64,000 nucleotides of DNA from Dichotomicrobium sp964540795 (GTDB lineage Bacteria; Pseudomonadota; Alphaproteobacteria; Rhizobiales; Rhodomicrobiaceae). Of this stretch, positions 15,488-24,932 are shown in pieces (positions within the stretch are counted from its first letter, which is position 1; each line of letters opens with the position of its first letter). The position numbers were made by a program, and so were the translations under genes. The notes beneath the pieces were generated by a model, which was given only the letters and a program-made list of their open reading frames with translations, was not told the DNA's origin and searched no databases. The stretch covers positions 62,001-126,000 of the forward strand of contig CAZINX010000005.1 in the NCBI GenBank assembly GCA_964540795.1, written 5' to 3'.

Positions 15488-17701
15488 TCAGTCTTTTGTC
15501 ACATAGGACGGGAACCAGCATTCGTGAAGATGGCGCAGTTCCGTGAGTGGCAGCGCCGGCTCGCCGGAGAGGGAAAGAGCGTCGCCGCCTATGCGGCCGA
15601 TCACGCGCGCCGGAACGCCGGCCTTCTCCGCTGCGGCGCGGATGGTCTGCGCGGTGTCTTCAGGCGCTGCCATGAGGTAGCGCGCTTGATCCTCGCCGAA
15701 CCAGAAGGCGTGCGCAGGAAGAACTGTCTGGCCCGCGTGAAGCGCCACGCCGATGCCGCCCGCAAGCGCCATCTCCGCCGCAGCGACAAGCACGCCACCG
15801 TCCGACACATCATGCACCGTGCGCGCCACGCCGTCGCGAATCAGCTCCCGCACGAGGTTGCCAACGCCCTGTTCTGCCTTCAGATCGACCGGCGGCGGCG
15901 CGCCTTCATAAGCGCCGGTGGCGTGCGCCTGATAGAGCGACTGGCCGAGCGCGCCGCTCGTTTCGCCCAGCAGGATCAGCACCTCGTCTTCGGGCTTCAA
16001 TGCGATCGTGGCCATCCGCTCCAGATCGGGTAGCAGACCCACCCCGCCAATCGCGGGCGTCGGCGGGATCGCAAAGCCGTTCGTCTCGTTGTAAAGCGAC
16101 ACGTTGCCTGACACGACCGGGAAGTTCAGCGCGCGCGCTGCCCGCCCCATGCCGCTCACGCAACCAGCAAACTCACCCATGATCTCCGGGCGCTCCGGGT
16201 TGCCGAAGTTGAGGCAGTTGGTGATCGCCAGCGGCATCGCGCCCACGGCGGTCAGGTTGCGCCAGCTCTCGGCCACGGCCTGCGCCCCGCCCGTTTCCGG
16301 ATCGGCGAAGCAATAGCGCGGGGTCACGTCGCAGGCCAGCGCCAGCGCCTTGCGGCTACCCGGCCCGCCCACGCGGACCACCGCCGCATTGCCGCCGGGG
16401 CGCTGGACGGTATCGGCCATGACCATGTGGTCATACTGCTCCCACACCCAGCGGCGCGAGCTTAACTGCGGCCCGGCCATCATCTCCTTGAGCGCGCCGA
16501 GCAGGCTGTCCGGCGCGGGCACATCCTCGGGCCGGATCACGGCGGGCGCTGGCCGCGCGACCCACGGGCGCTCGTACTCCGGCGCGCCGGCGCTCAGCGC
16601 GCGCACCGGGATGTCCGCCTCGCGCGCGCCCTTGTGCCAGATCTCGATGCGCCCGCTTTCGGTGGTCTCGCCGACGACCGCGAAGTCCAGCCCCCATTTG
16701 CGGAAGATCGCCTCGGCCTGCGCTTCCGCGCCGGGGCGCAGCGCCATCAGCATCCGCTCCTGGCTTTCGGACAGCATCAGTTCGTAGGCGTTCATGCCGC
16801 TTTCGCGCTGCGGCACCTGGTCCAGATCAAGCCGGATGCCGACGCCGCCCTTATCCGCCATCTCGATCGAGGAGGAGGTCAGCCCAGCCGCACCCATATC
16901 CTGGATCGCGATAATCGCATCGCCTTCCATCAGTTCGAGGCAGGCCTCGATCAGCAGCTTTTCGGTGAACGGGTCCCCGACCTGAACGGTCGGGCGCTTC
17001 TCCGCACTGTCGTCATCAAACTCGGCGGAGGCCATCGTCGCGCCGTGGATGCCGTCGCGCCCGGTCTTCGAGCCGACATAGACGACAGAGTGCCCCGCCC
17101 CGCGCGCGGCGGAATAGAAGATCTTGTCGGCGCGGGCAACGCCGACGCACATCGCGTTGACGAGGATATTGTTGTTGTAGCGCGCGTCGAAATTCACCTC
17201 GCCGCCGACGGTGGGGACGCCGGTGCAGTTGCCGTAACCGCCAATCCCCGCCACCACGCCGGACAGCAGGTGGCGCGTCTTCGGGTGATCCGGCGCGCCG
17301 AAGCGCAGCGCGTTGAGGTTCGCCACCGGGCGCGCGCCCATCGTGAATACGTCGCGCATGATGCCGCCCACGCCTGTCGCCGCGCCCTGGTATGGCTCGA
17401 TATACGACGGATGGTTATGGCTCTCCATCTTGAAGACGACCGCGTCGCCGTCGCCGATATCGACCACGCCGGCGTTCTCACCCGGCCCCTGGATGACCTG
17501 CTGCCCTTCCGTCGGCAGCGTCTTGAGCCACACGCGCGAGGACTTGTAGGAGCAGTGCTCCGACCACATCACCGAAAAGATGCCGAGTTCGGTCGGCGTC
17601 GGCTGGCGGCCGAGGATTTCGATCATCCGCGCCGCCTCATCAGGCTTGAGGCCGTGCTCGGCGATCAGTTCCGGCGTAATCTCTGAGGAAACGGCGGTCA
17701 T
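15488..17701 (-). CDS. purL: Phosphoribosylformylglycinamidine synthase subunit PurL
   Basis: The 737-residue small-type PurL works with PurQ and PurS to convert FGAR plus glutamine to FGAM in purine synthesis. Visible marks are SVMWSEHCSYKSSR (catalytic His), GPGENAGVVDIGDGDAVVFKMESHNHPS (ATP/Mg site), and the second AIR-synthase half with AITNCLNFGNPERPE and HDVSDGG. ATG 17701 fits the family start (xxxITPELIAEHGLKPDE); a GTG five codons upstream is possible. It is the last large gene of the purS-purQ-ORF-purL series; bolA and grxD follow. Confidence 0.96.
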   Translation of the reverse strand: MTAVSSEITPELIAEHGLKPDEAARMIEILGRQPTPTELGIFSVMWSEHCSYKSSRVWLKTLPTEGQQVIQGPGENAGVVDIGDGDAVVFKMESHNHPSYIEPYQGAATGVGGIMRDVFTMGARPVANLNALRFGAPDHPKTRHLLSGVVAGIGGYGNCTGVPTVGGEVNFDARYNNNILVNAMCVGVARADKIFYSAARGAGHSVVYVGSKTGRDGIHGATMASAEFDDDSAEKRPTVQVGDPFTEKLLIEACLELMEGDAIIAIQDMGAAGLTSSSIEMADKGGVGIRLDLDQVPQRESGMNAYELMLSESQERMLMALRPGAEAQAEAIFRKWGLDFAVVGETTESGRIEIWHKGAREADIPVRALSAGAPEYERPWVARPAPAVIRPEDVPAPDSLLGALKEMMAGPQLSSRRWVWEQYDHMVMADTVQRPGGNAAVVRVGGPGSRKALALACDVTPRYCFADPETGGAQAVAESWRNLTAVGAMPLAITNCLNFGNPERPEIMGEFAGCVSGMGRAARALNFPVVSGNVSLYNETNGFAIPPTPAIGGVGLLPDLERMATIALKPEDEVLILLGETSGALGQSLYQAHATGAYEGAPPPVDLKAEQGVGNLVRELIRDGVARTVHDVSDGGVLVAAAEMALAGGIGVALHAGQTVLPAHAFWFGEDQARYLMAAPEDTAQTIRAAAEKAGVPARVIGRIGGDALSLSGEPALPLTELRHLHECWFPSYVTKD

Positions 17702-17794
17702 CAGCGGACCGTTCACACTATGGGAAAGCGCGCAACACGATCGCCCGCCTCACTCTTGGAGACGGGCCGGAACACGCGAATGGGCGACGCGGGA

Positions 17795-18217
17795 TCAAGC
17801 CCCTGCGCCGCCTTCTTCCTGATCAAGCTCGTACTCGGCAACGCCCAGCTTCAGGACTTCGGGAATGTCTTCGAGGAATTCCGCCTCGTCGAAATATTCG
17901 ACATAGGCCGGGAAATAGCCGAGATCATCGTCCTCATCGTCGTCCAAGGCATCCTCATCGGTCGCGATTGCACGGAAGGTTATGCTGCCGTCCTCGTTGA
18001 CCATGATCGCCGCCAGATCTTCCTTGCTGCCGGTGTGCTTTACGGTCAAGCTATAGCTGCCGGGCTGTTCGTTAAGCGCGAATTCCAGCCGGCGGCTGTT
18101 GATCGCGTTTTGCAGCTTGCTGACGAGGGTGGCGACAGCCTCGGCGCGCTGGGCGGGCTCGAGCTGTTTGGTCCGCAGTTCCTCTTTCAGCTTGTCGACT
18201 TGTTCATCAAAGCTCAT
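17795..18217 (-). CDS. Unknown acidic protein inside the purSQL series
   Basis: The 140-residue protein has a helical, charged N-terminus (MSFDEQVDKLKEELRTKQ...), a middle beta-type stretch (RRLEFALNEQPGSYSLTVKHTG) and a very acidic segment (DEDALDDDEDDDLGYFP), ending ELDQEEGG. There is no membrane span, signal peptide or known motif. It lies 24 nt after purQ and 93 nt before purL on the same strand, so it is almost certainly co-transcribed with FGAM synthase genes. It could be a small adaptor or a passenger; function is not recognised. Confidence 0.75.
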   Translation of the reverse strand: MSFDEQVDKLKEELRTKQLEPAQRAEAVATLVSKLQNAINSRRLEFALNEQPGSYSLTVKHTGSKEDLAAIMVNEDGSITFRAIATDEDALDDDEDDDLGYFPAYVEYFDEAEFLEDIPEVLKLGVAEYELDQEEGGAGA

Positions 18218-18241
18218 GGCCCGCCTCTCTGAGAGTTGCCT

Positions 18242-18964
18242 CTATACGTGAATCGCTCGCTCCGCGCCAGCCCGGCCCGCAAGCGTCTCGGCCAGCCCGC
18301 GGAACATCAAAACGCCATCCGTACCGCCGAGCGCCGGGTCGGCCAGCCGCTCCGGGTGCGGCATCAGGCCAAGGATGCGGCCATCGGCGCTGCAGATGCC
18401 AGCGACGTTGTGCTGCGAGCCGTTCGGGTTGGCCTCTGGCGTGACATTGCCCTCGGCATCGCAATAGCGGAAGACGATGCGGCCTTCGCCATCCAGCATC
18501 CGCAGCGTGTCTGGGTCGGCGAAATAGTTGCCGTCGTGATGCGCGACGGGGAAGCGCACGACCTGCCCCACGCGATAGGACCGCGTGTAAAGTGTGGCGG
18601 TCGAATCGACCCGCAAATGCACGTCGCGGCAGATGAATTTCAGCGAAGCATTGCGCATCAGCGCGCCGGGCAGCAGCCCCGTCTCGGTCAGGATCTGGAA
18701 CCCGTTGCAGATGCCCAGTACCGGCACGCCCGCGCGCGCCCGCTCGACCACCGCCCGCATGATCGGCGAATGCGCGGCCATCGCCCCGGCGCGCAGATAA
18801 TCACCATAGGAAAACCCGCCCGGCAGCACGATCAGATCGCTGGTGGGAAGCTCCGTCTCGCCATGCCAGACCATTCGCGGCGCACGCCCCGACGCCGCCT
18901 CCAGCGCGCGGGCAACATCGCGGTCACAGTTGGAGCCGGGAAAGACGATCACGCTGGCGTTCAT
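18242..18964 (-). CDS. purQ: Phosphoribosylformylglycinamidine synthase subunit PurQ
   Basis: The 240-residue class I glutamine amidotransferase supplies ammonia to PurL. The nucleophile elbow VLGICNGFQIL carries Cys, and GLMPHPERL carries the catalytic His-x-Glu. The N-terminus ASVIVFPGSNCDRD is typical of PurQ. Its ATG overlaps the purS stop by 4 nt (ATGA), so translation is coupled. Confidence 0.96.
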   Translation of the reverse strand: MNASVIVFPGSNCDRDVARALEAASGRAPRMVWHGETELPTSDLIVLPGGFSYGDYLRAGAMAAHSPIMRAVVERARAGVPVLGICNGFQILTETGLLPGALMRNASLKFICRDVHLRVDSTATLYTRSYRVGQVVRFPVAHHDGNYFADPDTLRMLDGEGRIVFRYCDAEGNVTPEANPNGSQHNVAGICSADGRILGLMPHPERLADPALGGTDGVLMFRGLAETLAGRAGAERAIHV

Positions 18965-19212
18965 GCGTGCTCCAGCTCAAAATGGTAGGTCTCGATGACG
19001 GTGTTGGCGAGCAGCTCCTCGCACATGCGCTCGACATCATGGCGGGCCTGCGCCTCGTCGGGCGCGTCGAGCTTGACTTCGAGGTATTTGCCCTGGCGCA
19101 CATCCTCTACGCCGGAAAAGCCGAGCGAATCCAGCGCGCCCGCGATCGCCTTGCCCTGAGGATCGAGCACGCCGGGCTTCAGCGTGACCCAGATCCGCGC
19201 TGTCATGGCCAT
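18961..19212 (-). CDS. purS: Phosphoribosylformylglycinamidine synthase subunit PurS
   Basis: The 83-residue small bridging subunit of the PurLQS complex is recognised by ARIWVTLKPGVLDPQGKAIAGALDSLGF and the C-terminal NTVIETYHFEL. The first of two ATG codons (19212) is kept because GGGAGG lies just upstream; 19206 is the alternative. It is 35 nt downstream of purC and coupled to purQ. Confidence 0.95.
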   Translation of the reverse strand: MAMTARIWVTLKPGVLDPQGKAIAGALDSLGFSGVEDVRQGKYLEVKLDAPDEAQARHDVERMCEELLANTVIETYHFELEHA

Positions 19213-19247
19213 GCGCCCCTCCCGCGATCAGCTTGCGTCTGTGGTAC

Positions 19248-20018
19248 TCAACTCGAACGCACGAGTATCGGCCCCTGATGCTTGCCCTGCTCGTTTTCCA
19301 CAAGAATGCCCAGACGCCGCGCGACTTCCTGATACGCCTCGATCAGATCGCCGAGGTCGCGGCGGAAGCGGTCCTTGTCCAGCTTTTCCTGGCTCTGGAT
19401 GTCCCACAGGCGGCAGCCGTCGGGGCTGATCTCGTCCGCCACGATCAGGCGCACCATGTCGTTGTCGTACTGGCGGCCGAACTCCAGCTTGAAATCGACC
19501 AGCCGGATGCCGACGCCGAGGAACAGGCCCGTGAGGAAATCGTTGATGCGCTGGGTCATCGAGATCATGTCGTCGATCTCCTGCGGGGTGGCCCAGCCGA
19601 AGGCGGTGATGTGCTCCTCCGTGACCATCGGGTCGTTCAGCTCGTCGGCCTTATAGTAGAATTCGATGATCGAGCGCGGCAGCGGCGTGCCTTCTTCCAG
19701 CCCGAGGCGCTTGCAGATCGACCCGGCGGCGACGTTGCGCACAACCACCTCGACCGGCACGATCTCGACCGAGCGGACCAGTTGCTCGCGCATGTTCAGC
19801 CGGCGGATAAAATGCGTCGGGATGCCGATCGCTTCGAGCTGGGTGAACATGAACTCTGAGATGCGGTTGTTCAGCACCCCCTTGCCCTCGATCAGCGCGT
19901 GCTTCTGGTTGTTGAAGGCTGTCGCGTCGTCCTTGAAGTGCTGGATCAGCGTGCCGGGTTCCGGACCTTCATAGAGGATTTTCGCCTTGCCCTCATAGAT
20001 GCGGCGGCGGCGGTTCAT
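19248..20018 (-). CDS. purC: Phosphoribosylaminoimidazole-succinocarboxamide synthase
   Basis: The 256-residue SAICAR synthetase starts RRRRIYEGKAKILYEGPEPGTLIQHFKDDATAFN and has the signatures VEVVVRNVAAGSICKRLG and LVDFKLEFGR, which form the ATP and CAIR sites. It ligates aspartate to CAIR. ATG 20018 has AAGGA 9 nt upstream and matches the family start; the open frame 13 codons further up is ignored. It is the first gene of the purC-purS-purQ-ORF-purL-bolA-grxD series. Confidence 0.96.
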   Translation of the reverse strand: MNRRRRIYEGKAKILYEGPEPGTLIQHFKDDATAFNNQKHALIEGKGVLNNRISEFMFTQLEAIGIPTHFIRRLNMREQLVRSVEIVPVEVVVRNVAAGSICKRLGLEEGTPLPRSIIEFYYKADELNDPMVTEEHITAFGWATPQEIDDMISMTQRINDFLTGLFLGVGIRLVDFKLEFGRQYDNDMVRLIVADEISPDGCRLWDIQSQEKLDKDRFRRDLGDLIEAYQEVARRLGILVENEQGKHQGPILVRSS

Positions 20019-20144
20019 GGTCGTGATCCTTGCCTGAGTGCCGTTCGGGAAAAACAAATGGCGGCGCTGCCAGGGCGGCGCGCCGTCCTATCAAAGCCCG
20101 TGCCATACGCGGCGCGCATCACGCGCGCGAGCGATCTGTGCGGG

Positions 20145-20173
20145 ATCGTACTCCAGCTAGATTGGGAAGACAA
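20145..20173 (-). promoter_or_regulatory. Possible sigma-70 promoter for purC
   Basis: On the minus strand TTGTCT (20173-20168) and TACGAT (20150-20145) are separated by 17 nt, about 130 nt before the purC start. Both boxes match 4 of 6 consensus positions. This is only pattern evidence. Confidence 0.35.
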
Positions 20174-20241
20174 CGGAGTTGTCAAGCGTGGAAGCGCGGC
20201 GCACGAGTTGGCAAATTTGGCGCTCCCGTATGACCTGTGTC

Positions 20242-20730
20242 TTATTCGTCCAGACCCTGTTGTCCTTTTCTACGACCGCTGCGGTTGCCTAGCTCTTTTT
20301 GCACGCCCATAATCACATCGTGGGGAATTTTAAGGCTCTTCATGTCTCGGTTTGAGAATAGCATGGGAACTTCCCAAACATCGCCAAGACTAGACTCCTC
20401 AATCTTCCTATAGATTGCGGGCCACCAATATATTAAGTGCGCAGCTTTAAAATGCATTCTTTGCGAAGACCAAGGTGGCTTCATAAAAAAACTAATCATC
20501 TTATTCTGCTGAAAGGCCAAAATCTGATGCGGATGTTTTGCTATATTTTTATCTGCAGAAATTGTTACTCTGCCGCCTTCCTGTCGAAATTTATCAGCCC
20601 AGAGTGCGTCTGCTGTCCTGGGAGGAACCAATTCCGGAATCCACACAAATGTTAATTCGTTACTCCCGTAAACAACAGAAAGCGCTTTGACCGCTTTCTT
20701 TGGGATGTCAGCATCAATGGCGACTTTCAT
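20242..20730 (-). CDS. PIN-like (VapC45-type) putative toxin
   Basis: The 162-residue protein begins KVAIDADIPKKAVKALS, the acidic start of a PIN-like fold. It continues with ISADKNIAKHPHQILAFQQNKMISFFM, which fits VapC45-type PIN-like RNases. It would be the toxin of a type II system, cutting RNA when released from the antitoxin. Its ATG lies inside the antitoxin gene (17-nt overlap), the usual coupling for such pairs. DNA is clearly AT-richer than the purine genes around it, with many A/T-ending codons, suggesting transfer. The family call rests on motif order and neighbour, not a profile search. Confidence 0.7.
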   Translation of the reverse strand: MKVAIDADIPKKAVKALSVVYGSNELTFVWIPELVPPRTADALWADKFRQEGGRVTISADKNIAKHPHQILAFQQNKMISFFMKPPWSSQRMHFKAAHLIYWWPAIYRKIEESSLGDVWEVPMLFSNRDMKSLKIPHDVIMGVQKELGNRSGRRKGQQGLDE

Positions 20731-21442
20731 TTTCAAAAACTTTGCTATGGAAACCAACGGCTTGCCGTACTTCTCGAGGTGACATCTCATACCAAGAGGC
20801 GACAGCTTCGAAATTTTTCTCCTCAGCAAGCCATGCATCGTAGAGCGCCTCAGTAGGGATACCACTCGGCGTCACGGGCCGACCGTAAGCAATCAGCGGG
20901 TCTATAAGAATTTCGGGATACCGGTTCGGCCGTGGATACCACCTGTCAGCCATGTGAGACACGGGATCGAAATCTACGCCTTCTATTAAGGAGTTTTCAA
21001 TAACTTTAAAAATCTGATACTGTTTCGTAATTAAATCGATGGCTCTTTTATCTTCAGCTTCTTCTGCACTTCTCCTCAATATGTCGATCAAGTATATTTT
21101 ATCTCCATCGGTCTTAAATATCTTATCGCTGGCAAAAGGATGCTTTGTCTCCAGTTCGTTTCGCGCTTCACGAGCCGCTAAATGCAAAGTGCTCCATTTA
21201 ACCTTATGGTCTCTGAAGAAACGAACAAAACGGATCTCCATCAAGTCGAGGAAACTTAACTCTTCGACGCCCTCAATGGGTTCGAACTCTCGCTGCAAGA
21301 CCGGCCCGATCTTACGCCGAGGCCACCCGCGAAGCCAACCATACACCTTCTGTGTGCTGCTAAACTCTACGAGCTTAGCAGCCTCTTTGGGCGTATAAAA
21401 TCCCTGCGCAAGGGGGTTGTCTTTAAGTTGGACCACCGCCAT
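20714..21442 (-). CDS. Antitoxin with C-terminal DUF433 domain
   Basis: The 242-residue protein has two parts: an N-terminal, probably DNA-binding region (FYTPKEAAKLVEFSSTQKVYGWLRGW, MerR-like helix-turn-helix) and a C-terminal DUF433-type antitoxin module (EILIDPLIAYGRPVTPSGIPTEALYDAW...PREVRQAVGFH). The fusion suggests that it represses its own promoter and neutralises the overlapping PIN-like protein. ATG 21442 has AGGA 7 nt upstream. It lies between purC and the ATPase zeta gene, and the base composition differs from both. Confidence 0.75.
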   Translation of the reverse strand: MAVVQLKDNPLAQGFYTPKEAAKLVEFSSTQKVYGWLRGWPRRKIGPVLQREFEPIEGVEELSFLDLMEIRFVRFFRDHKVKWSTLHLAAREARNELETKHPFASDKIFKTDGDKIYLIDILRRSAEEAEDKRAIDLITKQYQIFKVIENSLIEGVDFDPVSHMADRWYPRPNRYPEILIDPLIAYGRPVTPSGIPTEALYDAWLAEEKNFEAVASWYEMSPREVRQAVGFHSKVFENESRH

Positions 21443-21500
21443 GGATAAATCCTACTGCAAAACGTATCCTAAGACTATAACGGCAGGCTGGCCGGTGGAG

Positions 21501-21517
21501 TGAGTCAAATCGACTCA
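21501..21517. repeat. GAGTC/GACTC inverted repeat upstream of a toxin-antitoxin pair
   Basis: TGAGTC and GACTCA are perfect inverted arms around AAATC. The block shares most of its bases with a palindrome at 53297-53317 that stands at a similar distance from the methyltransferase gene. Each arm is a GANTC (CcrM) site. It may be a shared operator, an island boundary or chance. Confidence 0.5.
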
Positions 21518-21677
21518 GTCCGCTTGCCTAGGGATACGCAATTCAGCTCGCTCCTGAAGTATCAAAAGCGGCGGGCGCGCGGTGCTGGCGGAATTGATTT
21601 GCGCGCGGCCGCGCGTTATCTCACCAATTGAGAGGTGTCCCGCATCCGCGGCGGACCGGCTGAATCGGGAGAGATTG

Positions 21678-22004
21678 ATGAGTTCATTTGACGATCGCGA
21701 GCAGGCATTCGAGCGCAAATTCGCCCATGACGAGGAACTCCGGTTCCGCGCGATGGCCCGGCGCAACAAGCTGCTCGGGCTGTGGGCCGCGGAGAAGATG
21801 GGCATCACCGGCGACGATGCCGAAGTCTATGCCAAGGAAGTCGTGAAGGCGGATTTCGAGGAGAAGGGCGACGAGGACGTGTTCCGCAAGATCCGCCGGG
21901 ACTTCGACGAGAAGGGCGTGGACCAGTCCGACCACCAGATCCGGCGCACGATGGTCGAGCTGCTTGACGAGGCGGTGAAGCAGATCGAGTCCGAACGCGG
22001 ATAG
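21678..22004 (+). CDS. F1F0-ATPase inhibitor zeta subunit (DUF1476)
   Basis: The 108-residue helical protein matches the alphaproteobacterial zeta subunit that blocks ATP hydrolysis by F1 when energy is low. Diagnostic runs are SSFDDREQAFERKFAHDEELRFRA, RRNKLLGLWAAEKMG and VKADFEEKGDEDVFRKIRRDF. ATG 21678 is set by the conserved N-terminus, which carries the inhibitory segment. It lies between the toxin-antitoxin island and purB. In relatives DUF1476 genes commonly sit next to purC and purB, so the island probably split an older neighbourhood. Confidence 0.9.
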   Translation: MSSFDDREQAFERKFAHDEELRFRAMARRNKLLGLWAAEKMGITGDDAEVYAKEVVKADFEEKGDEDVFRKIRRDFDEKGVDQSDHQIRRTMVELLDEAVKQIESERG

Positions 22005-22024
22005 CGCGGTCGCCGAGGATATTG

Positions 22025-22109
22025 GTCATTGCGAGGCCGCCAGGCCGAAGCAATCCAGCAACTGAGCGAGACGTTAGACGCTGGATTGCGTCGCTTCGCT
22101 CGCAATTAC
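22025..22109. repeat. Intergenic palindromic repeat, GAAGCAATCCAG type
   Basis: GTCATTGCGAG at the left is mirrored by CTCGCAATTAC at the right, with inner arms GAAGCAATCCAGC and GCTGGATTGCGTC. A second copy with the same architecture is at 55074-55156. It lies between the convergent zeta and purB genes and could end both transcripts. Confidence 0.75.
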
Positions 22110-22125
22110 AGTGCGTGTGCTCCCC

Positions 22126-23424
<1,299 letters not shown>

Positions 23425-23671
23425 GCGGGTGTCCTCGGGAATGGGGATTTGCCGACGCTGATAGCGCAGCGCGGGGGCGGGCGCAAACCGCGCGCCCTTA
23501 CTGACGCCAAGCTTCAAAATCAGATTGACCTATATGCGCTGGAAAGGACAGTTCGACTGGCTGGCCAAAGCGCGCGGTGTACGCGTACGGCGGTTGATTT
23601 CTGATGATTTACATGAAAGGGCCGCATCGATAGCACTATAAACGCGAAAACTAGTGTTGAACCGGTCGCCA
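23425..23671. other. Intergenic stretch between purB and an AT-rich island
   Basis: This region should hold the purB promoter on the minus strand but no convincing boxes are seen. Composition turns from GC-rich to AT-rich near 23590. A 35-codon frame at 23534-23641 has no ribosome-binding site and is not called as a gene. Confidence 0.5.
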
Positions 23672-23719
23672 TTGACAATGCTGACGGGTTGCCACACAAT
23701 CACACTTTGTGTGGCAACC
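23672..23719 (+). promoter_or_regulatory. Sigma-70-like promoter overlapped by a 13-bp palindrome
   Basis: TTGACA (23672-23677) and CACAAT (23695-23700) are 17 nt apart. A perfect inverted repeat, GGTTGCCACACAA (23687-23699) and TTGTGTGGCAACC (23707-23719) with a 7-nt centre, covers the -10 box and probable start site, 22 nt before the ATG at 23742. That is where a repressor operator would sit; an RNA hairpin near the ribosome-binding site is the alternative. Confidence 0.6.
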
Positions 23720-23741
23720 GCTATCTATCTTTGTAAGTCTC

Positions 23742-24833
23742 ATGAAAAAGGTAAGCCTTCCCATACAAACGCTATTCGCTGAGCTAGAGCAACGCGCTTC
23801 TGACGGAACGTTTGCAGACACCTTCGCTAAGTCTGGATCGTTTATAAGACGCAAGCGTAAAAACAAATACTATTGGTACTTCGTAAAAAGGCATAAAAAA
23901 GAAACATACCAAATTTATGTCGGACCTGTTAAGGACAAACATATCACTGAGAAAGTAAAGCGTTTTCAAGAGATAAAAGACGATTATCAAGACAGAATAA
24001 AGATCGTCAAGGCACTCACTCATGCTGGCTTATCTTCTACCGACTACATGAGTGGAAGAATTGTGGAAGCACTAGCAGAGGCAGGTTTTTTCCGATTACG
24101 TGGCGTCCTAATTGGCACAACCGCCTATCAATGTTACGGCGGACATCTCGGTGTATACCTTAACGCCTCCATTTTGCGAACTCAAGATGCTGATCTTGCA
24201 CAGTTTTTCGCCATATCGCAGTTGCTCGACGATCAAATGCCCCCGACGCTTGAGTTACTCAGGGGCATAGACGAGACATTCAGGCCCGTACCCCCTCAGT
24301 TCGGTTATGGTGACAGCGGTGCTTTTGTCAACGCCCGGAACTACCGTGTTGAGTTTTTGACACCTAATCGCGGAAGCGACGAGTACGAACGCAATCCAGC
24401 TCCAATGCCTGCCTTGGGGGGCGTAAAAGAAACTCCGCTCAGGTTTCTCGATTTCTTGATTAGGGAGCCAATTAGGTCAGTGTTGCTTTACGAGGCCGGC
24501 ATTCCCGTGACTATTCCAGCACCGGAGAGATATGCTGTTCACAAGCTTATCTTGACAGAGCGTAGGCACGCCCAGAGTCAGACCAAAATCAATAAGGATA
24601 TCGCGCAAGCAACAGCGCTAGTTGAGGCTTTGAGCGAACAACGTCCTCGCGCTCTCGCCCAAGTGTGGATTGAAGCTTGGGAGCGTGGGCCGAAATGGCG
24701 CGAAGCCTTGTCGGCGGGAGTTGAGCGCCTCGAACCGCGCATTGCCGAGGCTCTGAAAGCTTCAGTCACTCGATACGCAAAACGTCTAAAACGTGATCCC
24801 GAAGCTGTCTGGCCGAGTGAAATTGCCATCTAA
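23742..24833 (+). CDS. GSU2403-family nucleotidyltransferase-fold protein
   Basis: The 363-residue protein resembles the GSU2403/NTP_transf_8 group. A helical N-terminus (KVSLPIQTLFAELEQRA...GSFIRRKRKNKYYWYFVKR) is followed by a nucleotidyltransferase-like core (GFFRLRGVLIGTTAYQCYGGHLGVYL...TQDADLAQ), with a possible catalytic DAD in place of the usual DxD. The C-terminus contains PERYAVHKLILTERR, common in this group. Related folds include AbiEii-type toxins, so a stress or defence role is possible but unproven. It is a lone gene in AT-rich DNA with its own promoter-operator, flanked by near-identical 11-mers at 23689 and 24871. No partner gene is visible. Confidence 0.7.
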   Translation: MKKVSLPIQTLFAELEQRASDGTFADTFAKSGSFIRRKRKNKYYWYFVKRHKKETYQIYVGPVKDKHITEKVKRFQEIKDDYQDRIKIVKALTHAGLSSTDYMSGRIVEALAEAGFFRLRGVLIGTTAYQCYGGHLGVYLNASILRTQDADLAQFFAISQLLDDQMPPTLELLRGIDETFRPVPPQFGYGDSGAFVNARNYRVEFLTPNRGSDEYERNPAPMPALGGVKETPLRFLDFLIREPIRSVLLYEAGIPVTIPAPERYAVHKLILTERRHAQSQTKINKDIAQATALVEALSEQRPRALAQVWIEAWERGPKWREALSAGVERLEPRIAEALKASVTRYAKRLKRDPEAVWPSEIAI

Positions 24834-24932
24834 CAGACTTGTGCAGGTCGTGCGCTTGGGGTCCGTTAGTTTGCCACGCAACCGGCTCTTAGCCGTGTAA
24901 ACACCACGCTTGTTTCGCTTAACTTGGATCAA

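Noticed and set aside
23534..23641. A 35-codon frame MRWKGQFDWLAKARG... between purB and the nucleotidyltransferase
   Set aside because: No ribosome-binding site, no recognisable motif and it spans the composition change; probably chance.
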